DNA from: Streptomyces ossamyceticus
GTDB lineage: Bacteria; Actinomycetota; Actinomycetes; Streptomycetales; Streptomycetaceae
DNA: 41,027 nt
Direction: 5' to 3'
NCBI RefSeq assembly: GCF_001418475.1
Contig: NZ_LIQX01000008.1
Coordinates: forward strand, 1 to 41,027
Below, piece after piece: positions 16,291 to 23,850 of the stretch (positions are counted from its first letter, which is position 1; every line of letters starts with the position of its first letter). The notes beneath the pieces were generated by a model, which had not been told where the DNA came from, searched no databases, and worked only from the letters and a program-made list of their open reading frames with translations. The translations under genes were made by a program, and so were the position numbers.

Positions 16291-17385
16291 TCAGGTCTGG
16301 CGCAGGGGCTCGTACTCCTCGGCGCTGAGCCCGAACGTCCAGGCCACTCCCTCGCGGGCCGTCCGCGTCGTCGGGGGCACCCGGAGCCAGTAGGTGCGGC
16401 TCGTGCCGTCGGGCTCCGGGGTGGAGTTGACGACCTCCACCATCACCACGTCCTCGTCGCCGGGCAGTTCCACGCGCCAGAGCACGCCCGTCTCGTCCCG
16501 GTCCACCGGCTTGGCGCCCGACTCCTCCAGGTAGCGGTCGTAGCCGTAGTGCTCCAGCATGACGCGGCGCAGCTCGGCGTTCTCCTCGTCGCGGATGCGC
16601 GCGGGCGTCAGCGTGGCCAGGGAGTCGAGGAACTCGCCTGGCACGGGCAGCCCGCGCCAGGCGTGCAGGGCGAAGCCGTCCGAGTAGGCGAGGGCGGGGC
16701 CGTCACCCCGGTCCAGCCGGCCCGCCTCGTCCCGGTGCAGTTCGGTGGGGCGCTCGGCGACGACCGCCACGTTCTCGTAGGGCCACCACCAGCCCGCCGT
16801 GCGGGCGACCTCGGCGAATCCGTCGAGGCCCGGGGTCGAGTCGGCCGTCGCGGGCCCCGCGTCCGTGTCGGGGGTGGGGCCGGTGCCGGTGCCGGTGGCG
16901 TCCAGGTCGTCGAAGGCGGCGAGCCAGGCCGCGTCGTGCTGGCCGAGGACCGCGTCCAGGAGGAGGAGCCGGACCCGGGTCTCCTCCTTGCGGTCGTCCG
17001 GGGCCAGGGCCTCGACCACGCCGGTGCGGACGCGGTCGACGAGCGGCCGGGTGGTGTCCCACAGGTCCGCGCCGGTCGACCGCCAGTGGTCGCTCCAGCC
17101 CGCCGGGCCCAGCCGGGCGTGCAGCAGGCCTCGCGCGGCGGCGACCGGGCGGTTGCGGACGGCGTCACGGACGCTCGCCCCGGTGCCGGTCACCGTCTCG
17201 CCGTCCTCGGCCGGTGTCCCCGACAGCAGGCGCACCGCCTCCAGGGGCGAGCGGGCCCACACGATCCGCTCGGGCTCCGGCAGCCCGGCCCGCCGGTAGG
17301 CGAGCCGTACGCCCGCCTCGGTCCGTGCCCTGTCGCCGGCTCCCGTGGCCGCCGCCACCGCACGCCAACTCGTCCGCTCCGTCAC
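16291..17385 (-). CDS. DUF6745 domain protein
   Basis: 364 residues from GTG 17385, chosen because AGGAGG lies 6 nt upstream; the in-frame ATG at 17406 would contain that site. The first 200 residues are variable, helical, with a Gly/Thr/Pro-rich break. The conserved part contains ARTAGWWWPYENVAVVAERP, LHRDEAGRLDRGDGPALAYSDG, FALHAWRGLPVP, DEENAELRRVMLEHYGYDRYL and a terminal beta-rich domain (VMVEVVNSTPEPDGTSRTYWLRVPP). This is the DUF6745 pattern as I know it; function unknown. It follows the small GEVTGHAH gene by 66 nt and probably shares its transcript, divergent from the STM4015-STM4011 operon. Confidence 0.82.
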   Translation of the reverse strand: MTERTSWRAVAAATGAGDRARTEAGVRLAYRRAGLPEPERIVWARSPLEAVRLLSGTPAEDGETVTGTGASVRDAVRNRPVAAARGLLHARLGPAGWSDHWRSTGADLWDTTRPLVDRVRTGVVEALAPDDRKEETRVRLLLLDAVLGQHDAAWLAAFDDLDATGTGTGPTPDTDAGPATADSTPGLDGFAEVARTAGWWWPYENVAVVAERPTELHRDEAGRLDRGDGPALAYSDGFALHAWRGLPVPGEFLDSLATLTPARIRDEENAELRRVMLEHYGYDRYLEESGAKPVDRDETGVLWRVELPGDEDVVMVEVVNSTPEPDGTSRTYWLRVPPTTRTAREGVAWTFGLSAEEYEPLRQT

Positions 17386-17451
17386 GCCGTTCCTCCTGGA
17401 TGTCATGTCCGATCCCGATGTCCTGTGCCCTGCTCCCTCGGCCGCCGCGGT

Positions 17452-17778
17452 TCAGTCCGCGACGATCCGCACCGAACCCGGCACGTACTCGCGCTGGCGC
17501 ACGACCCGGTACCAGCCCTTCGGCAGGGAGATGGGCGCGTGCTCCTCGTGGACGACCCGGGCGCCCTCCGGGACGTGCAGCAGCATCGGGCCGAAGGCGT
17601 CCGTCTCGCGGATGAGGCGGCCGGGGCCGACGACGGCGTGCGCGTGTCCGGTGACCTCGCCGAGGGCGAGGACGAGCCGGCCCCGTCCGTCGCGCGGTTC
17701 CGACGCGGCGTCACGCGCCGTGCCGGGCACGGCGGTCTCCGCGATCGGCGCGATGAGGACGTCTCCTTGCCGGTACAT
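17452..17778 (-). CDS. Small GEVTGHAH-motif protein
   Basis: 108 residues from ATG 17778, preceded by GGAGGGAG. MYRQGDVLIAPI, LALGEVTGHAHAVVG and HEEHAPISLPKGWYRVVRQREY are recognisable. Short proteins with this QGDVL, TGHAH and EEHAPI pattern occur in phage, plasmid and chromosomal loci and have no function I know of. The histidine-rich motifs (TGHAHAV, HEEHAP) could bind a metal, which is inference. It is the first gene of a two-gene unit with DUF6745 and starts 279 bp from the divergent STM4015 gene. Confidence 0.8.
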   Translation of the reverse strand: MYRQGDVLIAPIAETAVPGTARDAASEPRDGRGRLVLALGEVTGHAHAVVGPGRLIRETDAFGPMLLHVPEGARVVHEEHAPISLPKGWYRVVRQREYVPGSVRIVAD

Positions 17779-18056
17779 GGGTCTCCCTCCCGTCGGAGCA
17801 CTCGCTGTGCCCCGGATGGAAAGGACCGTAGAGGCAGGCACTGACAATCGCCCCGGACGCGGTGTCCTCGGCCCCTCCTTCAGCCCCTGTTCACGGGGCC
17901 TGTCCACAAGGAACGGGGTCCGCTGTCCGCGTTGTCAGAGGGGCTTGGTAGAACTCCCCTACCCGACGGCGCCGTGCGCGCCCCGGGGAGCAACGGGGGG
18001 ATCCGCGCACGGGCTCGGGTCCCGCCCACCGACATGGAACGAAGGGGCGGGCACAC

Positions 18057-19025
18057 ATGACCATCGGAAGCCACTTGCGGGAGTTCCACGACCTGCCCGT
18101 CGTCCAGTTCCCCGACTCCGTGAAGGGACCCGAGGGCACCGGTCAGCTGCCCGCTCCGGGGGAGGTCGCCTGGTCCGTCGCCGTGGACTCGTACGACAGC
18201 GAGGAGGCGTGGGAGGACGCCTTCGCGCGGTTCCTCGCCTCGATCGACACCACGAAGGTGCGGGCGCTCGTCGTGGGCGCGTGGAACGAGGCGTACGACA
18301 GCGGGCCCGAGCCGGTGATCGAGGCGCTGGTGGCGGCGAAGGACCGGCTGCCCGCGCTGCGCGCGCTGTTCCTCGGCGACATCGTGATGGAGGAGTGCGA
18401 GATCTCCTGGATCAACCAGGGCGATGTCGGCCCGCTGCTCGCGGCCTTCCCGGAGCTGGAGGAGTTCGGTGTGCGCGGCGGTCAGGGACTCGTGTTCCCG
18501 GCGCTTCGGCACGAGCGGCTGCGGAAGCTGACCGTCGAGACGGGCGGCATGCCCGTCGAGGCGGTGCGCGGTGTGGCGGCGAGTGATCTGCCGGCCCTCG
18601 TCCACCTCGACCTGTGGCTGGGCACGTCCGAGTACGGCGGTGACTCCGAGGTGGCCGACCTGGCGCCGATCCTGGCGGGCACCCGGCTGCCCTCCCTCAG
18701 GCATCTGGCGCTGCGCAACAGCGAGATGCAGGACGACATCTGCACGGCGCTGGCCTCCGCCCCGGTGGTGGCCCGTCTGGAGGTCCTCGACGTGTCGATG
18801 GGCGTCCTCACCGACGACGGCGCGACCGCGCTGCTCACCGGGCAGCCGCTCACCCACCTCACGACGCTGGACCTGCACCACAACTACCTCAGCTCGGCGA
18901 TACGCGACCGTCTGCGGGACTCCCTGGAGGCCGAGGGCGTCCAGGTCGACGTCGACCCGGACGACGCGGACTCCGACGAGGACGACGACGGCACGGTCTG
19001 GCGCTTCGTCGCGGTCGGCGAGTAG
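18057..19025 (+). CDS. STM4015-family leucine-rich-repeat protein
   Basis: 322 residues from ATG 18057. An N-terminal part (HLREFHDLPVVQFPDSV and an acidic helix) is followed by irregular LRR units: LPALRALFLGDIVM, FPELEEFGVRGG, LRKLTVETGGM, LPALVHLDLWLG, LPSLRHLALRNSEM, VARLEVLDVSMG and LTHLTTLDLHHNYLS. A very acidic tail (DVDPDDADSDEDDDG) ends in WRFVAVGE. This matches the STM4015 family, named after a Salmonella locus, which always travels with STM4011-STM4014 as far as I know. The LRR face could present or recognise the substrate of the downstream enzymes. It is the first gene of the operon; the next start is 46 bp away. Confidence 0.88.
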   Translation: MTIGSHLREFHDLPVVQFPDSVKGPEGTGQLPAPGEVAWSVAVDSYDSEEAWEDAFARFLASIDTTKVRALVVGAWNEAYDSGPEPVIEALVAAKDRLPALRALFLGDIVMEECEISWINQGDVGPLLAAFPELEEFGVRGGQGLVFPALRHERLRKLTVETGGMPVEAVRGVAASDLPALVHLDLWLGTSEYGGDSEVADLAPILAGTRLPSLRHLALRNSEMQDDICTALASAPVVARLEVLDVSMGVLTDDGATALLTGQPLTHLTTLDLHHNYLSSAIRDRLRDSLEAEGVQVDVDPDDADSDEDDDGTVWRFVAVGE

Positions 19026-19071
19026 CGGGCGCGGCACCGGATTTCGGGGGTACGAGGTGAGGGGGGTCGGT

Positions 19072-20238
19072 GTGTCCGTTCGGGCCGGCGCGGGTGCGGA
19101 CCCGTTCAGGTGGGCGGTCGTCGGCAACGGCGAGAACCGCAGGGTCGGGCTGTTCGTCGCGGCGGCCGAGGCCGCGGGCGTGGGGACGCCGCGGGTCGTC
19201 GAGTGGCGGGACGTCCTGCGCGACGGCGGCCACGAGTTCGCCGACGACGAGGTCGTACGGCTGGACTCGCCGGGCGAGAACGCCGAGGTGGACCGGCTGC
19301 TGCGCGGCGTCGACGATCCGACGCGTGTGGAGGGCTCGGCCACCTGGTACGGGCGCTTCCTGGACGCGGTCGGGTCGTTGCGGGGCGGGGTGCGGCTGGA
19401 CGAACCGGCGGATCTGGCGGTGCTGTTCGACAAGCGGCTCTGCCACGCCCGGCTCGACGCGGCGGGCGTCCCGGTACCGCCGTCGCCCACCTCGGGTGGC
19501 CACACTGCGGTGCGCGGCTGGGACGACGTACGGGCGCTGATGCGGGAGCACGGCATGCCGCGTGTCTTCGTGAAGCCCGCGCACGGCTCCTCCGCGTCCG
19601 GTGTGCTGGCCGTCGAGTCGTCGGCGAGCGGCCGGATCCGGGCCACCACCTCGGTCGAGGTGGCGGAGGACGGCCGGCTGCGCGCCCCGCTCCGGCTGCA
19701 CAACTCGCTGCGGGTGCGCCGCTACACCGACGAACGCGAGATCGCCGGCATCGTCGACGCCCTCGCACCGGACGGGCTGCACATCGAGCGGTGGCTGCCG
19801 AAGGCGTCCGCCCACGGCAGGTCCGCGGATCTGCGGGTGCTGGTCGTGGCAGGGCGGGCCACCCACGCCGTGGTCCGCACCAGCCGCTTCCCGATGACGA
19901 ATCTCCATCTCGGCGGCGCGCGGGGTGATCTGATGTCGGTCGTCGACGCGGCGGGCGACCGCTGGCGCCAGGCCCTCGACGTCTGTGAGCGGGCCGCCGC
20001 GTGCTTCCCGGACACCCTGAGCGTCGGGGTGGATCTCCTCCCCGCCATCGGCTGGCGCCGGTTCGCCGTCGGCGAGGTCAACGCCTTCGGCGATCTGCTG
20101 CCCCGGCTGACCGGTCTGCCCGGCGGCCCCGCGGAGGGCCTGGACACCTACACGGCGCAGATCGCGGCCGTACGGGACCGGTCGCCGTCGGCGCTCTCGC
20201 ACCACCCCCAGGCAAGGAAAGACCATGCACCCTTCTGA
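19072..20238 (+). CDS. STM4014-family protein with ATP-grasp features
   Basis: 388 residues from GTG 19072, with a GAGG/GGGGGG site upstream; GTG 19057 is an alternative. The N-terminal domain (RWAVVGNGENRRVGLFVAAAEAAG) resembles a pre-ATP-grasp fold. FDKRLCHARLDAAGVPVPPS, VFVKPAHGSSASGV (Lys168), HIERWLPKASAHGRSADLRVLV, GVDLLP (Asp321) and GEVNAFGDLLPRL (Glu335, Asn337) reproduce the lysine plus D/E/N Mg-ATP pocket of ATP-grasp ligases such as RimK. I therefore infer carboxylate-amine ligation or similar chemistry. The last 14 bp overlap the next gene, suggesting translational coupling. Confidence 0.85.
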   Translation: MSVRAGAGADPFRWAVVGNGENRRVGLFVAAAEAAGVGTPRVVEWRDVLRDGGHEFADDEVVRLDSPGENAEVDRLLRGVDDPTRVEGSATWYGRFLDAVGSLRGGVRLDEPADLAVLFDKRLCHARLDAAGVPVPPSPTSGGHTAVRGWDDVRALMREHGMPRVFVKPAHGSSASGVLAVESSASGRIRATTSVEVAEDGRLRAPLRLHNSLRVRRYTDEREIAGIVDALAPDGLHIERWLPKASAHGRSADLRVLVVAGRATHAVVRTSRFPMTNLHLGGARGDLMSVVDAAGDRWRQALDVCERAAACFPDTLSVGVDLLPAIGWRRFAVGEVNAFGDLLPRLTGLPGGPAEGLDTYTAQIAAVRDRSPSALSHHPQARKDHAPF

Positions 20239-21127
20239 CACGGCCCTCCGGCCGCCCACGGCCGACGCCGAGCCCGTCCCCCACACCGCGCCCGCGCCCG
20301 TGTCCCACCCCGCGCCCGACATGAACGAAGTGGTGGGCCGGGACGACCTGTTGCTGCTCACCCTCGACACCCTGCGGTACGACGTGGCGGTGGAGCTGGC
20401 CGCGGCCGGGCGACTGCCGAACCTGGCGGCCCGCCTGCCCGGCGGTGTCTGGGAGAAGCGGCACGCGCCCGGCAGCTTCACCTACGCCTCGCACCAGGCG
20501 ATGTTCGCCGGCTTCCTGCCGACCCCGGCGGCCCCGGGGCCGCATCCCCGGCTGTTCGCGAGCCGGTTCGCCGGCAGTGAGACGACCGCGGGCCGCACCT
20601 TCGTCTTCGACACCCCCGACCTGGTGTCGGCGCTCGCCGAGGGCGGCTACCGCACGGTGTGCGTCGGCGGTGTCGGGTTCTTCAACAAGCAGGGCGCGCT
20701 CGGCAGCGTCCTGCCGGGCCTGTTCCAGGAGAGCCACTGGGAACCGGAGTTCTCCGTCGCGTCCCCGACGTCCTTCGAGGCGCAGGTGGCCCGCGCCGAG
20801 GAGGTGGTGGCCGCACTGCCCGCCGAGCAGCGGCTGTTCCTGTTCCTCAACGCCTCGGCGCTGCATCAGCCGAACTGGTTCCATCTGCCGGGCGCCACCC
20901 GTGAGGCGGGCGACAGCCTCGCCACGCACGCGGCGGCCCTGGAGTACATCGACCGGCACATCGGGCGGCTGTTCGCCGCGATGAGCGCGCGGCGCCGCTG
21001 CTTCGCCGTCGTCTGCTCCGACCACGGGACGACCTACGGCGACGACGGCTACACCGGGCACCGGCTGGGCCACGAGGCCGTGTGGACCGTCCCCTACAGC
21101 CACTTCTTCCTGGAGCCGTCCGCATGA
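20225..21127 (+). CDS. STM4013/SEN3800-family hydrolase (alkaline phosphatase superfamily)
   Basis: 300 residues from ATG 20225 with AAGGAAAG upstream. The first 32 residues are Pro/Ala-rich and may be dispensable; ATG 20321 is an alternative. LLLLTLDTLRYDVA provides Asp48 and a possible Thr49 nucleophile. GSFTYASHQAMFAGFLP and CSDHGTTYGDDGYTGHRLGHE provide the remaining metal ligands (Asp-His and later His) of sulfatases and phosphopentomutase-like enzymes. No signal peptide is present, so it probably acts in the cytoplasm, unlike most sulfatases. There is no formylglycine CxPxR motif, so a phospho- rather than sulfo-hydrolase or transferase is more likely. The stop overlaps the next start by 4 bp (ATGA). 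Confidence 0.87.
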   Translation: MHPSDTALRPPTADAEPVPHTAPAPVSHPAPDMNEVVGRDDLLLLTLDTLRYDVAVELAAAGRLPNLAARLPGGVWEKRHAPGSFTYASHQAMFAGFLPTPAAPGPHPRLFASRFAGSETTAGRTFVFDTPDLVSALAEGGYRTVCVGGVGFFNKQGALGSVLPGLFQESHWEPEFSVASPTSFEAQVARAEEVVAALPAEQRLFLFLNASALHQPNWFHLPGATREAGDSLATHAAALEYIDRHIGRLFAAMSARRRCFAVVCSDHGTTYGDDGYTGHRLGHEAVWTVPYSHFFLEPSA

Positions 21128-22464
21128 CCGTGACCGCGCCCCCCGTTCGCCCGTACCAGCACTACGTGTACGCCTATCCGCACAAGACGGCGTACCGCAG
21201 GCTGCCCGAGCGGCCCCGCCTCGCCGACCTGTGGGCGGGCGAGTCGAAGGCGGCCCTGTCGCTGTACGCGCACATACCGTTCTGTGAGGTGCGCTGCGGG
21301 TTCTGCAACCTGTTCACACGGATCGGCGCCCCGGACGGGCTGACCGGGCGCTATCTCGACGCCCTGGAGCGGCAGGCGATCGCCGTCCGGGAGGCGCTCG
21401 GCGACACGGAGCCGGTGCGGTTCGCGAACGCCGCGTTCGGCGGTGGCACCCCGACGTTTCTGGAGGCCGCCGAGTTGGAGCGGCTCTGCGACATCGCGGA
21501 GCGGCACATGGGCGCGGACCTGCGGGCGATCCCGCTGTCGGTGGAGGCGTCCCCCGCCACGGCGACCACCGACCGGCTGTCGGTGCTGGCCGCACGGGGC
21601 ACGACGCGGCTGAGCCTCGGCGTGCAGAGCTTCGTGGAGGAGGAGGCGCGCGCGGCCGTGCGACCGCAGCGGCGTGCCGATGTGGAGGCGGCCCTGTCCC
21701 GCATCCGCGACACCGGCATCCCCGTCCTCAACATCGACCTGATCTACGGCATCGACGGGCAGACGGCGACCAGTTGGCGGCTCTCCCTGGACGCGGCCCT
21801 CGCCTGGCGGCCCGAGGAGATCTACCTGTACCCGCTGTACGTAAGGCCGTTGACGGGTCTGGGCCGGCACGCCGACGCCGCGACGGCCGACCGCGACTGG
21901 GACGAGGCCCGGCTGCGCCGCTACCGGGAGGGCCGCGACCATCTGCTCGCCCGGGGCTACGAGCAGGTGTCCATGCGGATGTTCCGCCGCGCGGACGCGC
22001 CGCCGCAGGGCCCGGACGACTACGCCTGCCAGACCGACGGCATGATCGGCCTGGGCTGCGGCGCCCGTTCGTACACGTCGAGGCTGCACTACTCCTTCGA
22101 CTACGCGGTGGCCATGCGGGAGATCCGCGGCATCATCGACGACTACACCGCCACCGAGGACTTCGGGCGGGCCGTGCACGGCCGCGAGGTCGACGAGGAC
22201 GAGGCGCGCCGCCGTCATCTGTTGCAGTCGCTGCTCCAGGCGCGGGGGTTGCCGGTGGCCGACTACCGGCGGCGGTTCGGCGCCGACCCGTACGACGACT
22301 TCCCGGCGGAGTTGGAGCGGCTGGCCGCACGCGGCTGGCTCGCCGGGGCGGGCGGGGAGGTGCTGAAGCTGTCCGACGAGGGGCTGGCGCACTCGGACGC
22401 CATCGGGCCCGACTTCTTCTCCCCCGCCGTTCGGGCCGCGATGGCCGACTACGAGCTGAAGTGA
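21124..22464 (+). CDS. STM4012-family radical SAM protein (HemN-like)
   Basis: 446 residues from ATG 21124, in an ATGA overlap with the previous stop. The iron-sulfur motif is CEVRCGFC (Cys54, Cys58, Cys61). HemN-like signatures follow: AAFGGGTPTFL, PLSVEASPATATTDRL, SLGVQSFVEEEARA, LNIDLIYGIDGQT, YLYPLYVRPLTGLGR, GLGCGARSYTS and a winged-helix-like C-terminus. HemN itself oxidises coproporphyrinogen III, but many HemN-like proteins do other radical chemistry. The operon context (no heme genes) argues for a different substrate. It should generate a 5'-deoxyadenosyl radical from SAM in the cytoplasm. Confidence 0.92.
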   Translation: MTVTAPPVRPYQHYVYAYPHKTAYRRLPERPRLADLWAGESKAALSLYAHIPFCEVRCGFCNLFTRIGAPDGLTGRYLDALERQAIAVREALGDTEPVRFANAAFGGGTPTFLEAAELERLCDIAERHMGADLRAIPLSVEASPATATTDRLSVLAARGTTRLSLGVQSFVEEEARAAVRPQRRADVEAALSRIRDTGIPVLNIDLIYGIDGQTATSWRLSLDAALAWRPEEIYLYPLYVRPLTGLGRHADAATADRDWDEARLRRYREGRDHLLARGYEQVSMRMFRRADAPPQGPDDYACQTDGMIGLGCGARSYTSRLHYSFDYAVAMREIRGIIDDYTATEDFGRAVHGREVDEDEARRRHLLQSLLQARGLPVADYRRRFGADPYDDFPAELERLAARGWLAGAGGEVLKLSDEGLAHSDAIGPDFFSPAVRAAMADYELK

Positions 22465-22472
22465 CGGCCGCC

Positions 22473-23357
22473 ATGGACCTGACGCTGCTGTACCGCGGCC
22501 CGCTCGCGTCGTGCGACTACGACTGCCCCTACTGCCCGTTCGCCAAGCGCCGCGACTCGACGGAGCAGTTGCGGGCCGACCGGGCGGCGCTGGAGCGGTT
22601 CACCGGCTGGGCGCGGTCGTCGACCGGCGACCGGCTGTCGGTGCTGTTCACCCCGTGGGGCGAGGGGCTGACGCGCTCCTGGTACCGGCGGGCGCTGGTC
22701 GAGCTGTCGCACGAGCCGCACATCGACCGGGTGGCGATCCAGACGAACCTCAGCTGCCGTACGGAGTGGCTGGCGGAGGCCGACCGGGACACGGTGGCGC
22801 TGTGGTGCACGTACCACCCGGGCCAGACCCCGTACGAACGGTTCCTCGGCAAGACCCGACGGCTCGCCGCGACGGGGGTCCGCTTCAGCGTGGGCGTCGT
22901 GGGCCTGCCGGAACATCTGGAGGAGGCCCGTCGGCTGCGCGGGGAGCTGCCCGAGGAGGTGTACCTGTGGGTGAACGCCGCCGAGGGGCACACCTACACC
23001 GACGAGGAGGCGGCGACGTGGACGGCGTTGGATCCGCTGTTCCCGTTCAGTCGTCACCCGCACCGGTCGGCGGGCCGCGCGTGCCGCACCGGCGCGACGG
23101 TGGTGTCCGTCGACGGTGACGGCACCGTCAGACGGTGCCACTTCGTCCGGGACGAACTCGGCAACCTCTACGACGGCTCCTTCCGTACGGCGCTCGCGCC
23201 CCGCGTCTGCCCACTGGCCGTCTGCGACTGCCACATCGGGTACGTCCATCTGGAGACCCTGCCGCTGTACGACGTGTTCGCGGGCGGCGTCCTCGAACGG
23301 ATACCCACGGCGCAGGCCCGCCTCGGGATGCCGCTCAGTCCTCGCGCTCGTAGGTGA
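22473..23357 (+). CDS. STM4011-family radical SAM protein
   Basis: 294 residues from ATG 22473. A GTG at 22461 overlapping the preceding TGA (GTGA) is an equally possible coupled start, adding four residues. MDLTLLYRGPLASCDYDCPYC carries Cys14, Cys18 and Cys21. VAIQTNLSC and VALWCTYHPGQTPYERFLGK form the rest of the radical SAM barrel. The C-terminal part has five more cysteines (204, 222, 246, 251, 253) in CRTG, RRCHF and VCPLAVCDCHIGY, which resembles a SPASM/twitch-type auxiliary iron-sulfur site. The 3' end overlaps the convergent gene at 23335 by 23 bp. It is the last gene of the STM4015-STM4011 operon. Confidence 0.9.
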   Translation: MDLTLLYRGPLASCDYDCPYCPFAKRRDSTEQLRADRAALERFTGWARSSTGDRLSVLFTPWGEGLTRSWYRRALVELSHEPHIDRVAIQTNLSCRTEWLAEADRDTVALWCTYHPGQTPYERFLGKTRRLAATGVRFSVGVVGLPEHLEEARRLRGELPEEVYLWVNAAEGHTYTDEEAATWTALDPLFPFSRHPHRSAGRACRTGATVVSVDGDGTVRRCHFVRDELGNLYDGSFRTALAPRVCPLAVCDCHIGYVHLETLPLYDVFAGGVLERIPTAQARLGMPLSPRARR

Positions 23358-23646
23358 GCGTGCAGCCGTCCGGGGTGGTGACCGTGAAGCGGTCGGCGGT
23401 GGCGTCGAGCCGGTAGCTGACCAGCTCGTCGCTGGATGTGCTCATGGTCAGCGTCGTCCCGTCGGGCATCCGGGCCGTGCCCACGTCCCACACCGGCAGG
23501 CCCCGGTCGCCGCCGCCCACCGCCCGGTAGCGGGATCCCGGACCGATGACCAGTCCGGCGGGATAGGCGCGAGCGCAGTCGGAGTCGGACACACGGCGCC
23601 AACGGCCCGTCAGGGGCCCCGGCTCGGACGCGCTCGGATCGGCCAT
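23335..23646 (-). CDS. Small conserved-looking protein, function unknown
   Basis: 103 residues from ATG 23646. Sequence GPLTGRWRRVSDSDCARAYP, SRYRAVGGGDRGLPVWDVG, SDELVSYRLDATADRFTVT and a final DGCTLTYERED suggest a small beta-barrel of the lipocalin or META-like type that folds around a ligand, but I cannot name a family. There is no signal peptide. TAGAAT (23661-23656 on the reverse strand) ends 9 nt before the ATG and there is no ribosome binding site, so the transcript is probably leaderless. It is convergent and overlaps the STM4011 gene by 23 bp. Confidence 0.75.
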   Translation of the reverse strand: MADPSASEPGPLTGRWRRVSDSDCARAYPAGLVIGPGSRYRAVGGGDRGLPVWDVGTARMPDGTTLTMSTSSDELVSYRLDATADRFTVTTPDGCTLTYERED

Positions 23647-23655
23647 AACTGTTCG

Positions 23656-23661
23656 ATTCTA
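23656..23661 (-). promoter_or_regulatory. -10 element TAGAAT for the gene starting at 23646
   Basis: A near-consensus -10 on the reverse strand, 9 nt from the start codon. TTGACG occurs only 8 nt before it and is too close to be its -35. Confidence 0.5.
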
Positions 23662-23850
23662 TGCGCGTACGTCAACCTGCGCATTACGCACAAGTATTAC
23701 CCGACCGGACTATTGCGGCACTTCTGCTTCCGGACGAAGTTGAGCAGGTACTCGAAACTGTCGCGTGCAGCCCACGCCCGGGGCGCGGAGACGGAATCGG
23801 TCGATCAGGGGGGCTCCTGTCACCCATGTCTCGGCCCCAGGAGGGCGACC

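Noticed and set aside
17880-20481. Long - strand frames (607 and 530 residues) opposite the STM4015/STM4014 genes
   Set aside because: Arg/Pro/His-rich antisense frames without ribosome binding sites; the + strand genes carry the family motifs.
20225-21127. Type I sulfatase
   Set aside because: No CxPxR or SxPxR formylglycine motif and no signal peptide; only the superfamily metal ligands are visible.
21124-22464. Coproporphyrinogen III dehydrogenase (hemN) as the name of this gene
   Set aside because: HemN-like motifs are present, but the operon partners match STM4011-STM4015 families and no heme gene is nearby.
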